Source: Thioclava arctica (GTDB taxonomy: Bacteria > Pseudomonadota > Alphaproteobacteria > Rhodobacterales > Rhodobacteraceae). Taken from it: a stretch of DNA of 64,000 bases. The stretch covers positions 76,898 to 140,897 of the forward strand of contig NZ_JBFRYC010000008.1 in NCBI RefSeq assembly GCF_040892615.1, read 5' to 3'. Both the position numbers and the translations under genes were made by a program. The notes beneath the pieces were generated by a model that searched no databases, was not told where the DNA came from, and saw only the letters and a list, made by a program, of their open reading frames with translations. Positions 17,553-27,718 of the stretch are shown one piece after another. Each line of letters begins with the position of its first letter. Within the stretch, counting starts at the first letter, position 1.

Positions 17553-19016
17553 ATGACCCAACCCGTTGCCATTGCTTTCAAAGAGATCGACCTTGATACG
17601 CTCAGTGCCTTTGCGGGGCGGATCGCGCTTTGCGTGGGCGAAGAAGGCAAGCTGGGCCCGACCGGGCGCAAGCTGGATCGCGCAATGAAGGGCGCGCTGC
17701 GCCGTGCGGTGGAATCTGACAGCTTCGCCAAGCTGGGGGCGGGCGAGTCGATGGATTTGGGCTATCCGGTGGGGCTGGCAGCCGAGGCGGTGCAAATTCT
17801 GCGTCTCGAGCGGCGCGCCGATCAGGCGCAGGCGCGCAAAGCGGGCGGGGCCGTGGGGGCCAAGCTGGGCGAGCGTGGCGCGATTGTGCTGACCGAAGGG
17901 GTGAACCGGGCCGCCGATGTCGCCTTTGGTCTGGCACTGCGCGCCTATCAGTTCAACTATCACACCTCGGGAAATAGCGCTTTCGGACCTGTCACCGTCA
18001 TGTCGACAAACCCCGAGGAACTCGCCGCACAGGCCGCGCCCCATGCCGCCTTGGCCGAGGGCGTGTTTTTCACCCGCGATCTGGTCAATGAACCCGCCAA
18101 TATCCTGACGACAGACGACTTCGCCGCGCGCCTCGCCGCGATGCACGAGCTGGGCCTGCAGGTCGAGATCCTTGAGGAAGAGCAGCTGAAAGAGCTGGGC
18201 ATGGGCGCGCTTCTGGGTGTCGGCCAAGGCTCGGAAAGCCCCTCGAAAGTCGTCGTGATGCAATGGAATGGCGGCGGTGACGAGGCTCCTTTCGCGCTGG
18301 TGGGCAAGGGCGTGGTATTTGATACGGGCGGCATCAGCCTCAAACCCGGCGCGGGCATGGAAGAGATGACGATGGATATGGGCGGCGCGGGCGTTGTGTC
18401 GGGCGTGATGCGAACGCTGGCGCTGCGCAAGGCCAAGGCCAATGTCGTGGGCCTCGTCGGGCTGGTCGAAAACATGCCCGATGGCAAAGCCCAACGCCCC
18501 GGTGACGTCGTGAAATCCATGAAGGGCGACACGATTGAAGTGATCAATACCGATGCCGAAGGCCGTCTCGTTCTGGCCGATGTGCTGTGGTATGCGCAAG
18601 AGCGTTTCAAGCCCTGCGCAATGGTCAATCTCGCCACGCTGACCGGCGCTGTGATTGTCGCATTGGGCCACGAGAACGCAGGTCTTTTTGCCAATGATGA
18701 CAAGTTCGTAGGCGACATTCTTAAAGCAGCAAATGCCGAGGGCGAAGGTGCTTGGCACCTGCCGCTGCAACCCGCCTATGACAAGCTGATCAAATCTCGA
18801 CTGGCCGATGTGAAAAACACTGGCGGGCGGCCTGCGGGCTCGATCACGGCGGCGGCGTTCCTCAAGCGGTTTGTCAAGGATGAGGTGCCGTGGTGCCATA
18901 TTGACATCGCGGGCGTGGCGCTGCCCCCGGCAGCGACCGATCTGGCCCCCAAAGGCGCGACCGGTTGGGGTGTGATGACGCTGGATCGGCTGATCCGCGA
19001 CAAATTCGAAGGCTAG
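17553..19016 (+). CDS. pepA: Leucyl aminopeptidase (M17)
   Basis: 487 residues from ATG 17553, with GGAG 8 bp upstream. The frame is open far upstream to 16911, but that part is antisense to lptF. M17 enzymes remove N-terminal residues with two metal ions. Metal and catalytic motifs: KGVVFDTGGISLKPG, DMGGAG, and the family signature NTDAEGRLVLADVL. The C-terminal GWGVMTLDRLI is typical. holC follows 1 bp after the stop, a common pair. Confidence 0.96.
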   Translation: MTQPVAIAFKEIDLDTLSAFAGRIALCVGEEGKLGPTGRKLDRAMKGALRRAVESDSFAKLGAGESMDLGYPVGLAAEAVQILRLERRADQAQARKAGGAVGAKLGERGAIVLTEGVNRAADVAFGLALRAYQFNYHTSGNSAFGPVTVMSTNPEELAAQAAPHAALAEGVFFTRDLVNEPANILTTDDFAARLAAMHELGLQVEILEEEQLKELGMGALLGVGQGSESPSKVVVMQWNGGGDEAPFALVGKGVVFDTGGISLKPGAGMEEMTMDMGGAGVVSGVMRTLALRKAKANVVGLVGLVENMPDGKAQRPGDVVKSMKGDTIEVINTDAEGRLVLADVLWYAQERFKPCAMVNLATLTGAVIVALGHENAGLFANDDKFVGDILKAANAEGEGAWHLPLQPAYDKLIKSRLADVKNTGGRPAGSITAAAFLKRFVKDEVPWCHIDIAGVALPPAATDLAPKGATGWGVMTLDRLIRDKFEG

Positions 19017-19017
19017 G

Positions 19018-19473
19018 ATGGGGCAGGTCAATTTCTATCATCTGACGTATTCGGCGCCTGAGCAGGTGGTGAGCAATCTCGCCGCCCGCGCGATCGAACA
19101 GGGCTGGAAGATCGAGCTGCGCGGGCGTGATCTTGCGCGGCTCGACCAGCTTGATCTGCGGCTTTGGCAGATGGGAGAAGCCAGCTTTTTGCCCCATGGT
19201 AAGGCGGGCGGGCCGCATGACGGGTTACAGCCGCTTTTGCTGACCACCTTTCCTGCGGGAGATGCGCGCGATGCGCTGATGGCGCTGGATGGGGCCGAGG
19301 TCAGCGCCGCCGATACCGAGACCCATAAACGTGTCTGGATCCTGTTTGACGGCAATGACGCGCAGGCGCTGAATGTGGCGCGCGGGCAATGGCGCGCCTT
19401 GACCGGGGCGGGCGCAAAGGCCGCGTATTGGAGCGAAGAGTCGGGGCGCTGGGAGAAGAAGGCCGAAAGCTGA
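19018..19473 (+). CDS. holC: DNA polymerase III chi subunit
   Basis: 151 residues. HolC links the clamp loader to single-strand-binding protein during replication. The start VNFYHLTYSAPEQVV, the SFLPHG segment and the RVWILFDGND stretch match the family. It follows pepA with a 1-bp gap, so the two are co-transcribed. Confidence 0.92.
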   Translation: MGQVNFYHLTYSAPEQVVSNLAARAIEQGWKIELRGRDLARLDQLDLRLWQMGEASFLPHGKAGGPHDGLQPLLLTTFPAGDARDALMALDGAEVSAADTETHKRVWILFDGNDAQALNVARGQWRALTGAGAKAAYWSEESGRWEKKAES

Positions 19474-19506
19474 GCAGGCGCGCGAACCGGGCGCGGGGGA
19501 GAAGAC

Positions 19507-20253
19507 ATGGATATTTTTCTGATCGTGATCGCGGCCTTTTGCGCAGGCGTTCTTAACACGATTGCCGGGGGCGGCACGTTTCTGACCTTCCCCGCGCTGG
19601 TTTTTATCGGCCTGCCGCCGGTGATGGCGAATGCCACAAGCGCCGTGGCGGTGTTTCCCGGCTATCTTGGCGGTGCCCTTGGCTTTCGCGCCGAGCTGGC
19701 GCGCTTTGACAAGACGCGGATGCTCAAGCTGCTGGCGGTGACATTCGCGGGCGGGTTGATCGGCTCGCTCTTGTTGCTGGTCTCGTCCAACAAAGCGTTT
19801 TCGCTGGTCGTGCCCTTCCTGCTGCTGGCCGCCACGCTGGCCTTTCTGTTTGGCGATCAGATTCGGGGCTGGGCGGCGCGCAAAAGTCGGGCGGTGACGC
19901 CGTTTGGCTCGGTCGGGCTGCTGCTGGTCAGCATCTATGGCGGCTATTTCAATGGCGGGCTGGGGATCGTTCTGCTGGCGCTGTTCGCGCTGTGGGGGAT
20001 GGTCGATCTGCACGAGATGAATGGGCTAAAAAACGGGCTCTCCTTTGCGCTGTCAGCGATTTCGGTGGCCGTGTTTGCGGCGGGCGGTTTGGTGCAATGG
20101 CATTATGCGGTCGCGATGATGCTGGCCTCGACGGTGGGGGGCTATGCCGGTGCGCCGATTGCGCGCAAGCTGCCCCGCTCGGTCGTGCGCGCGCTGATTG
20201 CGCTGGTGGGATTCACGATGAGCGCGGTTTTCTTCTGGCGCTTGCTGGCCTGA
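19507..20253 (+). CDS. TSUP (TauE/SafE) family membrane permease
   Basis: 248 residues with about eight hydrophobic segments. The two half-repeats are visible: GVLNTIAGGGTFLTFPAL near the N-terminus and YGGYFNGGLGIVLLAL in the second half. The family exports or imports small sulfur or organic anions (sulfite, sulfoacetate). The substrate cannot be inferred here. GGGGGAGAAG lies just upstream of the start. Confidence 0.9.
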   Translation: MDIFLIVIAAFCAGVLNTIAGGGTFLTFPALVFIGLPPVMANATSAVAVFPGYLGGALGFRAELARFDKTRMLKLLAVTFAGGLIGSLLLLVSSNKAFSLVVPFLLLAATLAFLFGDQIRGWAARKSRAVTPFGSVGLLLVSIYGGYFNGGLGIVLLALFALWGMVDLHEMNGLKNGLSFALSAISVAVFAAGGLVQWHYAVAMMLASTVGGYAGAPIARKLPRSVVRALIALVGFTMSAVFFWRLLA

Positions 20254-20316
20254 GCCCGTCTTCCCATCCGCCGCCATCCGCGTTACACCCGCGCCCTGAT
20301 CCGCAGGAGCGCCCAG

Positions 20317-21444
20317 ATGTCGAAATTCAGCTTCACCCTTAACGCCACCGACGGGGCTGCGCGCACCGGCGTGATTTCCACGCCGCGTGGCGAGATTCGC
20401 ACGCCCGCATTTATGCCCGTGGGCACGGCGGCGACGGTCAAGGCGATGATGCCGGAATCGGTGGCCGCAACGGGGGCCGACATTCTGCTGGGCAACACCT
20501 ATCACCTGATGCTGCGCCCCACCGCTGAACGGATCGCGCGCCTCGGCGGGCTGCATAAATTTATGAACTGGAACAAGCCGATCCTGACGGATTCGGGCGG
20601 CTTTCAGGTGATGAGCCTCGCGTCCTTGCGCAAGCTGACCGAGGAGGGGGTACAGTTCGCTTCGCATATCGATGGCTCGAAACATATGCTGACGCCCGAG
20701 CGCAGCATGGAAATCCAGAAATTGCTGGGCTCGGATATCGTGATGGCGTTTGATGAATGCCCCGCTCTGCCCGCCACGGATGACGAGGTCGCCAAGTCGA
20801 TGCGGCTGTCGATGCGATGGGCGCTGCGCAGCCGTGAGGCGTTTGGCGATCGGCCGGGATATGCGCTTTTTGGCATTCAGCAAGGTGGCGTGACACGTGA
20901 ACTTCGTGCTGAAAGTGCCCAGAAACTCACGGAAATTGGCTTTGAGGGCTATGCGGTCGGCGGTCTGGCCGTGGGTGAGGGACAAGAGGCGATGTTTGGC
21001 GTGCTCGATTACGCGCCCGCCATGCTGCCCGCCGATAAACCGCGCTACCTGATGGGCGTGGGTAAGCCCGATGACATCGTGGGGGCGGTGGAGCGCGGCA
21101 TCGACATGATGGATTGTGTGCTGCCCTCACGCTCGGGGCGCACCGGGCAGGCTTGGACGCGTCATGGGCAGGTAAATATCAAGAATGCCCGTCACGCCGA
21201 TGACCCGCGCCCCTTGGACGAGGCATGCACCTGTCCGGCCTGTTCGAATTATTCACGCGCCTATCTGCACCATGTGTTTCGCTCGCAAGAGATGATCTCT
21301 GGCATGCTGCTGACCTGGCATAACCTGCATTACTATCAAGAGCTTATGCAGGGTTTGCGAGACGCGATTGCGGCAGGGACACTGGCTGCGTTTGTGGCGG
21401 ATTTCCACGCTCAGCGCGCGGCTGGCGATATCGATCCGCTGTAA
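20317..21444 (+). CDS. tgt: tRNA-guanine(34) transglycosylase
   Basis: 375 residues. Tgt swaps guanine-34 for preQ1 in queuosine-tRNA synthesis. Motifs: TDSGGFQVMSLA (catalytic Asp and substrate pocket), GGLAVGEGQEAM, DCVLPSRSGRTG, and the zinc site C-x-C-x2-C followed by a distant His in LTWHNLHYY. The start has AGGAG upstream. It ends 1 bp before the convergent hemolysin III gene. Confidence 0.97.
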   Translation: MSKFSFTLNATDGAARTGVISTPRGEIRTPAFMPVGTAATVKAMMPESVAATGADILLGNTYHLMLRPTAERIARLGGLHKFMNWNKPILTDSGGFQVMSLASLRKLTEEGVQFASHIDGSKHMLTPERSMEIQKLLGSDIVMAFDECPALPATDDEVAKSMRLSMRWALRSREAFGDRPGYALFGIQQGGVTRELRAESAQKLTEIGFEGYAVGGLAVGEGQEAMFGVLDYAPAMLPADKPRYLMGVGKPDDIVGAVERGIDMMDCVLPSRSGRTGQAWTRHGQVNIKNARHADDPRPLDEACTCPACSNYSRAYLHHVFRSQEMISGMLLTWHNLHYYQELMQGLRDAIAAGTLAAFVADFHAQRAAGDIDPL

Positions 21445-22095
21445 TCAGACCGCGCCGCTGGTGATTACGATCACTGCCGCGTAATGGGTGGCCGCGGCGG
21501 CCAGCACATGGCTGTGCCAGATCGCGCGCGAAAACGGGATGCGGTCGATTTGATAAAATATCGTGCCCAGCGTGTAGGTCAGCCCGCCGATCACTACCAG
21601 CACCAGCGCGGTCACCGATAGCGCGCTGAACAGGGGCCAAGCCGCCAGCACACCCAGCCAGCCCATCGCGAGATACAGGATAAAACCCGAGCGCTCGGAG
21701 CGGTGAAAGAAGCCCAGCTTCATCACCATGCCAATCGTGGCCAAAAGCCAAACTGCCCCGGTCAGCATCCAGCCCGAAATTCCACCCATTCCGATCAAGG
21801 CCATCGGCGTGTAAGTCGCGGCAATCAACAGATAAATCGCGGCGTGATCCAGCCGGCGCAAGATCCGACGGGTCGGCGCGTGTAGCGTCAGATTATACGC
21901 AGCCGAGAGCGAGAAGGAAGCGATCAGACCAAGGCTGTAGACCGTCAAAGGCCAGATGCGCCCTGTCGGAATGCTGAGCGACGCCCAGACGATCAACGCG
22001 CTGACCCCGGCCACGGCAAAAGCGACGCCCAGAACATGCACGACCCCGTCGGCGATATGTTCTTGTGCAGAGTGATCGAGTTGGTGACGGGTCAT
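21445..22095 (-). CDS. Hemolysin III / PAQR family membrane protein
   Basis: 216 residues with seven hydrophobic segments. The conserved polar residues of the family are present: the ADGVVHVLG start, S-x3-H in SAAYNLTLH, RLDHAAIYLLIA, and H-x3-H-like HSHVLAAAATHYAAV near the end, which may bind metal. Members are annotated as hemolysin III or YqfA-like; the true role in this group is uncertain. AAGGAG lies 6 bp before the start. Confidence 0.9.
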   Translation of the reverse strand: MTRHQLDHSAQEHIADGVVHVLGVAFAVAGVSALIVWASLSIPTGRIWPLTVYSLGLIASFSLSAAYNLTLHAPTRRILRRLDHAAIYLLIAATYTPMALIGMGGISGWMLTGAVWLLATIGMVMKLGFFHRSERSGFILYLAMGWLGVLAAWPLFSALSVTALVLVVIGGLTYTLGTIFYQIDRIPFSRAIWHSHVLAAAATHYAAVIVITSGAV

Positions 22096-22186
22096 GCTAG
22101 CTCCTTATCGCCTGAGCCACCAATTTAACAACGATCACCGCGTTTCCCTAGTGTGACGCTGGGTCGCGTCCCTTTCGCGGTTAAAT

Positions 22187-23656
22187 TCAAAGCCGATAGA
22201 TGGCTGCGAATTTCTGGCTCAGATAGTCGAGCAGGGGTTTTTCATTGGGCGCAAAACCGCAGGCGTGCTCGATGGTGTCACGCGGCGGGCGCAACCCGCC
22301 GAATTGGCGCAGGTTCTGATCCAGCCACCCTTTGGCCGCGCTGGCATCGCCCTTGGCCAACCCGGCGTCGAGATCGGGCACCGCGGCGCGCATTGCCTGA
22401 TTGAGACAGCCCGCATAGACATTGCCCAACGCATAGGTCGGAAAATAGCCAAACAGACCCAGCGACCAATGCACATCTTGCAAAAACCCTTGCGAAGGCT
22501 TGGCGACGCTCACGCCAAAATCGTGCTTGAAGCGGGTATTCCACGCCTCTTCGAGATCGGCGACTTCCAATTTGCCCGCGATCAGGTCGCGCTCAAGATC
22601 GAAGCGCAGCATGATATGCAGGTTGTAGTTCAGCTCATCGCTTTCGGTGCGGATGAAACCCATCTCCACGCGGTTCACGAGCGCATGGAACGCCTCGGGA
22701 CCCGCCAGACCCAGATCGCCAAACGCCTCAATCATGCGGGTATACAGCCAGCCGGTGAACGGGCTCGAGCGGCCCAACTGGTTTTCGCAAATGCGCGACT
22801 GGCTTTCATGCACGCCCATCGACACGCCATGCCCAAGCGGGGTGAAGCGATAGGCAGGGTCGATCGCCTGTTCATAGGTGGCGTGGCCGGTTTCGTGGAT
22901 CGTGGAGTAGATATTGCCGAAGGGCTCGCTTTCGGAAATTCGTGTGGTGATGCGCGCGTCATCGCCTCCGCCAGATGAGAACGGATGCACCGACATATCA
23001 AGCCGCCCGCGCGTCCAGTCATAGCCAAAAGCGCTGGCGCAAATGCGCGCCAAGCGAAGCTGGGCGTTTTCGGGGAAGACCATGTTCAGCGGCTGTGGTG
23101 AGACCTCAGAGCCGAGCACCCGATCGCGCAATGCCACCAGCGGGGCGCGCATCCGGTCAAACATCGCGCCCAGTTCTTTGGCGCTTGCACCGGGTTCGTA
23201 ATCATCCAGTAGCGCGTCATACAGATCGCCGTCTGATACACAGGCCGCTTCTTCGCGTTTTAGCCGCACGACCTCGTCGAGCGTGGGCAGGAAGGCGCTG
23301 GCATCTTCATCCGCGCGCGCTTGCGCCCAGATCCCTTGGCTCAGCGAGGTGAGGCGCGCCAGTTCCGTCGCCAGCCGCGCAGGAATACGGGTCGAACGAT
23401 TGTAACTGCGCGCGATCAGATCAAGCATGCGGGATTGGGCTGCATCCGTCGCCTCAGCGCGCACCAGCCAGTCCTCGATACGCGGATCGGTGCGCCGGGC
23501 GTGCAGCACGCTCTCAATCGCGGCCATTTCCTCGGCGCGCTGATCGCTCGCACCGCGCGGCATCATCACCTCTTGGTCCCAGCCCAAAAGCCCCGAAATA
23601 TTGCCTAGCGCCTCGGTTTCGCGCTGATGCGCGGCGAGTTCGTCAAACGCGCTCAT
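22187..23656 (-). CDS. Carboxypeptidase M32 (thermostable carboxypeptidase 1 family)
   Basis: 489 residues. A zinc metallopeptidase that removes C-terminal residues. The HExxH motif is HETGH in YSTIHETGHATYEQ, with the third-ligand Glu expected in the following HESQSR segment. The C-terminal FGYFPTYALGN is also typical. The start overlaps the stop of the heme A synthase gene (ATGA), so the two are co-transcribed. Confidence 0.95.
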   Translation of the reverse strand: MSAFDELAAHQRETEALGNISGLLGWDQEVMMPRGASDQRAEEMAAIESVLHARRTDPRIEDWLVRAEATDAAQSRMLDLIARSYNRSTRIPARLATELARLTSLSQGIWAQARADEDASAFLPTLDEVVRLKREEAACVSDGDLYDALLDDYEPGASAKELGAMFDRMRAPLVALRDRVLGSEVSPQPLNMVFPENAQLRLARICASAFGYDWTRGRLDMSVHPFSSGGGDDARITTRISESEPFGNIYSTIHETGHATYEQAIDPAYRFTPLGHGVSMGVHESQSRICENQLGRSSPFTGWLYTRMIEAFGDLGLAGPEAFHALVNRVEMGFIRTESDELNYNLHIMLRFDLERDLIAGKLEVADLEEAWNTRFKHDFGVSVAKPSQGFLQDVHWSLGLFGYFPTYALGNVYAGCLNQAMRAAVPDLDAGLAKGDASAAKGWLDQNLRQFGGLRPPRDTIEHACGFAPNEKPLLDYLSQKFAAIYRL

Positions 23657-24807
23657 GCTCGTCCCTCCCGAATGGATCGGATGAGGGGGAAGCGCGCGTT
23701 ATGACGTGCGCGGATCACCAGCACCCAAGTAACAACGGCGCCCAATTGATGGATCAGCCCCAGCCACCAATAGTGCACCAGTTCCAGCGCTGTGGATATC
23801 CCCAACACCATCTGGAACACGATCATCGCTGCCATCAGCGCAAATGCCTGACGCGTGGTGCGGTGGGCCGAGCTGCGCGCGCGCCATGCCGCGAACAGGC
23901 CCAGCAGAACCACCAGATAGCCCATTATGCGGTGGTTGAATTGCACCAGCGCGGGGTTTTCGAAAAAATTCGTCCAAAGCGGCGTGTAGTCAAAGCTTTC
24001 TGAGGGCAGGAACTCGCCATTCATCGAGGGCCATGTCGGAAAGGCCAGCCCGGCGTCGATCCCTGCGGTCAGCGCGCCAAGGATGATCTGCACGAAGACA
24101 AATACGATCAGCACCGTTCCCAGACCCGTCAAACGCGGCTCGGCGAGGCGGCGCGCTTGAAGCAGTTGCGCTTGGGGTCGCCCTAGCTGGAAGGCGAACC
24201 ACGCGATCAGGCCAAGGATAATAAAAGCGAGCCCCAGATGCGTCGCCAGCCGATAGGACGCCACCGAGGTCATCCGTCCGACCAGCCCCGACGACACCAT
24301 CCACCAGCCAATCGCACCCTGCATACCGCCCAATATCCCAAGACTGAACAGCCGCCCCCACCAGCCTTGCGGGATTTTCTTGGTCAGCCAGAAGAACATG
24401 AAGCCGGCAAACCAGACGAGGCCAATGATCCGCCCAAGCTGACGATGCCCCCATTCCCACCAGAAAATGCCCTTGAACTGCGACAGGGTCATATCGGGGT
24501 TCATGTATTGGAACTGTGGGCTTTGCTTGTAATTGGTGAATTCCGCCTGCCAATCGGCCAGATGCATCGGCGGGATCGCCCCCGAGATCGGCTTCCATTG
24601 CGTGATCGACAGCCCGCTATCGGTCAGCCGCGTCGCCCCGCCCACGCCGATCATCGCTACCACCAGCGCGAACATGATGAACAGCCAGACGCGGATCGCG
24701 CGGCGCGCACCCTTGGGTTTGGCGTCGATCATCCCGCCCTTGGGTTCGCTGCGTGTCGAGGCATCTTGCGCGCCGACCTCCTCGAAAATGCTGCGTTTCT
24801 GGCTCAT
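23653..24807 (-). CDS. ctaA: Heme A synthase (COX15/CtaA)
   Basis: 384 residues with eight membrane helices. It oxidises the C8 methyl of heme O to make heme A for aa3-type cytochrome oxidase. Heme-ligand histidines lie in EWGHRQLGRIIG, ATHLGLAF, QFNHRIMGY and GLIHQLGAV. The GGATRLTDSGLSITQWKP start and the long N-terminal cytoplasmic extension are typical of the alphaproteobacterial/mitochondrial type. Confidence 0.95.
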   Translation of the reverse strand: MSQKRSIFEEVGAQDASTRSEPKGGMIDAKPKGARRAIRVWLFIMFALVVAMIGVGGATRLTDSGLSITQWKPISGAIPPMHLADWQAEFTNYKQSPQFQYMNPDMTLSQFKGIFWWEWGHRQLGRIIGLVWFAGFMFFWLTKKIPQGWWGRLFSLGILGGMQGAIGWWMVSSGLVGRMTSVASYRLATHLGLAFIILGLIAWFAFQLGRPQAQLLQARRLAEPRLTGLGTVLIVFVFVQIILGALTAGIDAGLAFPTWPSMNGEFLPSESFDYTPLWTNFFENPALVQFNHRIMGYLVVLLGLFAAWRARSSAHRTTRQAFALMAAMIVFQMVLGISTALELVHYWWLGLIHQLGAVVTWVLVIRARHNARFPLIRSIREGRA

Positions 24808-24991
24808 GGGGGTCTCCGGGCTTGTCGTTTGGGCGCAAATTAGGCCGCACCCGCCGCAGGGGCAAGGGGCAGGCGGGCTACTGGCAAGTTTGGCGCGCTT
24901 GCACGATCATGGGATGCGTGTGAAACCAAGACGGCGGAACGCTCCGATCAGACTGACACTTCATCAAAGGGCGACAAAAAGGATACTCGAA

Positions 24992-25486
24992 ATGCCTCAA
25001 CTTCTTGATGTAAGTCCTTTGAATAGCAAAGATTTCGCGCTGTTTGGTGACGTGATCGAGATCAGCGGCGCGCCCGACAAGATCATCAATGCCGGGATGT
25101 GCGGGCGCTATCACGACCGTGCGAGCCTCGATTTCTCAGACGGGCACGCCGGGATCAGCCTGTTTGACGCCAAGGCCCGCCATCTGCCCTATGTCGTCGA
25201 TATGCTTGAACGTCACCCCGCGGGCAGTCAGGCGTTTATCCCGATGACACAAACCCGGTTTCTGGTGATCGTGGCCGAGGACAAGGACGGCGCGCCCAGC
25301 AATATCAGGGCCTTCCTGACGCAGCCGGGGCAAGCCGTGAACCTGCATCGCGGCGTTTGGCATGGCGTGCTCGCGCCGTTTGAGGCTCCGGGGCTTTACG
25401 CCGTGATCGACCGGATCGGGGCGGGGGCCAACCTTGAGGAACACTGGCTGGCCACCCCTTATGTGATTGAAACCGTTCCCGACTAA
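24992..25486 (+). CDS. allA: Ureidoglycolate lyase
   Basis: 164 residues from ATG 24992, with AAGGA upstream. AllA splits ureidoglycolate into glyoxylate and urea at the end of allantoin breakdown. The cupin-like fold is supported by FALFGDVIE, HPAGSQAFIPM, and the signature NLHRGVWHGVLAPF. The convergent neighbour allE acts in the same pathway, so this is a fragment of a purine-catabolism locus. Confidence 0.92.
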   Translation: MPQLLDVSPLNSKDFALFGDVIEISGAPDKIINAGMCGRYHDRASLDFSDGHAGISLFDAKARHLPYVVDMLERHPAGSQAFIPMTQTRFLVIVAEDKDGAPSNIRAFLTQPGQAVNLHRGVWHGVLAPFEAPGLYAVIDRIGAGANLEEHWLATPYVIETVPD

Positions 25487-25492
25487 GGGACC

Positions 25493-26329
<837 letters not shown>

Positions 26330-26536
26330 GATCCGCCTTTGAGTTGCGTTTGCGCAGGCCTTGGCACGCCTGTTGATTGCCCAATTCCAATCATAAATCA
26401 CGCGCCCGCGCCACGACAGAGTTTCACGCCCATCGCCGCGCTGATCCATCTTTTGCTGTGTTTATCCTTGGGTTAGGGTAAAGACGTGGGCAAGGCGCGC
26501 CTGATCCTTGGGGCGCGGCGCAAGCGGAGAAGCCTT

Positions 26537-26980
26537 ATGTCAAAGACCATCTATGTGCTCAACGGGCCGAATTTGAACCTGCTGGGCAAGCGCGAGCCCG
26601 AGATTTACGGCTCGGACACGCTTGCGGATGTCACGCGTATCTGCACCGACGTGGCCGCGCCTGCTGGCTTTGAGATTGCGCTGTTTCAGTCCAACCACGA
26701 GGGCGAGATCGTCGATCAGATCCACGCCGCGCGCGAAAACGCCTGCGCCATCGTGATCAATCCGGGCGCGTACACGCATACCTCGGTGGCGATTTTGGAT
26801 GCGCTCAACACCTTTGAGGGCCCGGTGTTTGAGTGCCATATCTCCAACGTGCACAAGCGCGAGGCGTTTCGCCATCACTCTTATGTCAGCCTGCGCGCTG
26901 ATGGGGTGCTCGTGGGTTTTGGGATCGAGGGCTATGCGCTCGCGACCCGGCGCGTGATCTCGCTGCTCAAAGGCGTCTGA
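26537..26980 (+). CDS. aroQ: 3-dehydroquinate dehydratase, type II
   Basis: 147 residues from ATG 26537, with GGAGAAG upstream. It dehydrates 3-dehydroquinate in the shikimate pathway. Signature motifs: LNGPNLNLLGKREPEIYG with the catalytic Arg/Tyr loop, NPGAYTHTSVA, and ECHISNVHKREAFRHHS. The length is normal for the dodecameric type II enzyme. Confidence 0.97.
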   Translation: MSKTIYVLNGPNLNLLGKREPEIYGSDTLADVTRICTDVAAPAGFEIALFQSNHEGEIVDQIHAARENACAIVINPGAYTHTSVAILDALNTFEGPVFECHISNVHKREAFRHHSYVSLRADGVLVGFGIEGYALATRRVISLLKGV

Positions 26981-27060
26981 CACCGGTGGCAGCCTTGGCC
27001 TGTCCCCGCGTTTCCCCCAATCACATTTGACAGCACAGCGCGCCTTGGGTATCGCAAAGG

Positions 27061-27183
27061 CGTTCTCAGGGCGGGGTGCAATTCCCGACCGGCGGTAAAA
27101 GCCCGCGAGCGCCATCCGGTGGATGGGTCAGCAGATCCGGTGGAATTCCGGGGCCGACGGTATAGTCCGGATGGTAGAGAACG
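27061..27183 (+). ncRNA. FMN riboswitch (RFN element)
   Basis: The closing stem is CGTTCTC (27061-27067) with GAGAACG (27177-27183). Conserved RFN blocks follow in order: AGGGCGGGGTGCAATTCCCG, CCGGCGGTAAAAGCCCGCGAG, GGTCAGCAGATCCGGTG, and CCGACGGTATAGTCCGGATG. It ends 70 bp upstream of ribH. FMN binding should lower lumazine synthase expression. Confidence 0.97.
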
Positions 27184-27253
27184 AGAGCGAATGGCCTTGG
27201 CCGGGCGTTTCTCACGCTCTGGGATCTTGTCATGTTGGAAAGGATCTGGAGCT

Positions 27254-27718
27254 ATGACAAAATCCCCAAAATTCGCATTCATCAAGGCCCGTTGGCATGG
27301 TGATATCGTGGATCAAACGCTTGTCGGATTCACCGAAACCCTGGCCGAGACGGCACCAAAGGCAGAGGTGGACGTCTTTGATGTGCCTGGCGCGTTCGAG
27401 ATGCCGCTGCTGGCGCAAACACTGGCGCGCTCGGGCAAATATGATGCGATTATTGCGGCGGCGCTGGTGGTGGATGGCGGCATCTATCGCCATGAATTTG
27501 TCGCCCAAGCCGTGGTGACTGGCTTGATGGAGGTGCAGTTGAAAACCGAGGTGCCGGTGCTGTCGGTTTCGCTCACGCCGCATCACTACCAACCAACGGG
27601 GCAACACCATGCCTTCTTTCACGCGCATTTCGTGGAAAAGGGGCGCGAAGCGGCGCAGGCGGGTTTGCAGCTGTGTCAAATCACGACTGTAGCCGAGCCT
27701 GCCGTTTCGGTTGCCTGA
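27254..27718 (+). CDS. ribH: 6,7-dimethyl-8-ribityllumazine synthase (RibH2 type)
   Basis: 154 residues from ATG 27254. It condenses the pyrimidine and butanone-phosphate precursors to lumazine, the step before riboflavin. The sequence is of the RibH2 (Brucella-type) branch: FAFIKARWHGDIVDQ, DVPGAFEMPLLAQ, VVDGGIYRHEFVAQ, and SVSLTPHHYQPTGQHHAFFH. The FMN riboswitch controls this gene directly. No other rib genes lie nearby. Confidence 0.94.
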   Translation: MTKSPKFAFIKARWHGDIVDQTLVGFTETLAETAPKAEVDVFDVPGAFEMPLLAQTLARSGKYDAIIAAALVVDGGIYRHEFVAQAVVTGLMEVQLKTEVPVLSVSLTPHHYQPTGQHHAFFHAHFVEKGREAAQAGLQLCQITTVAEPAVSVA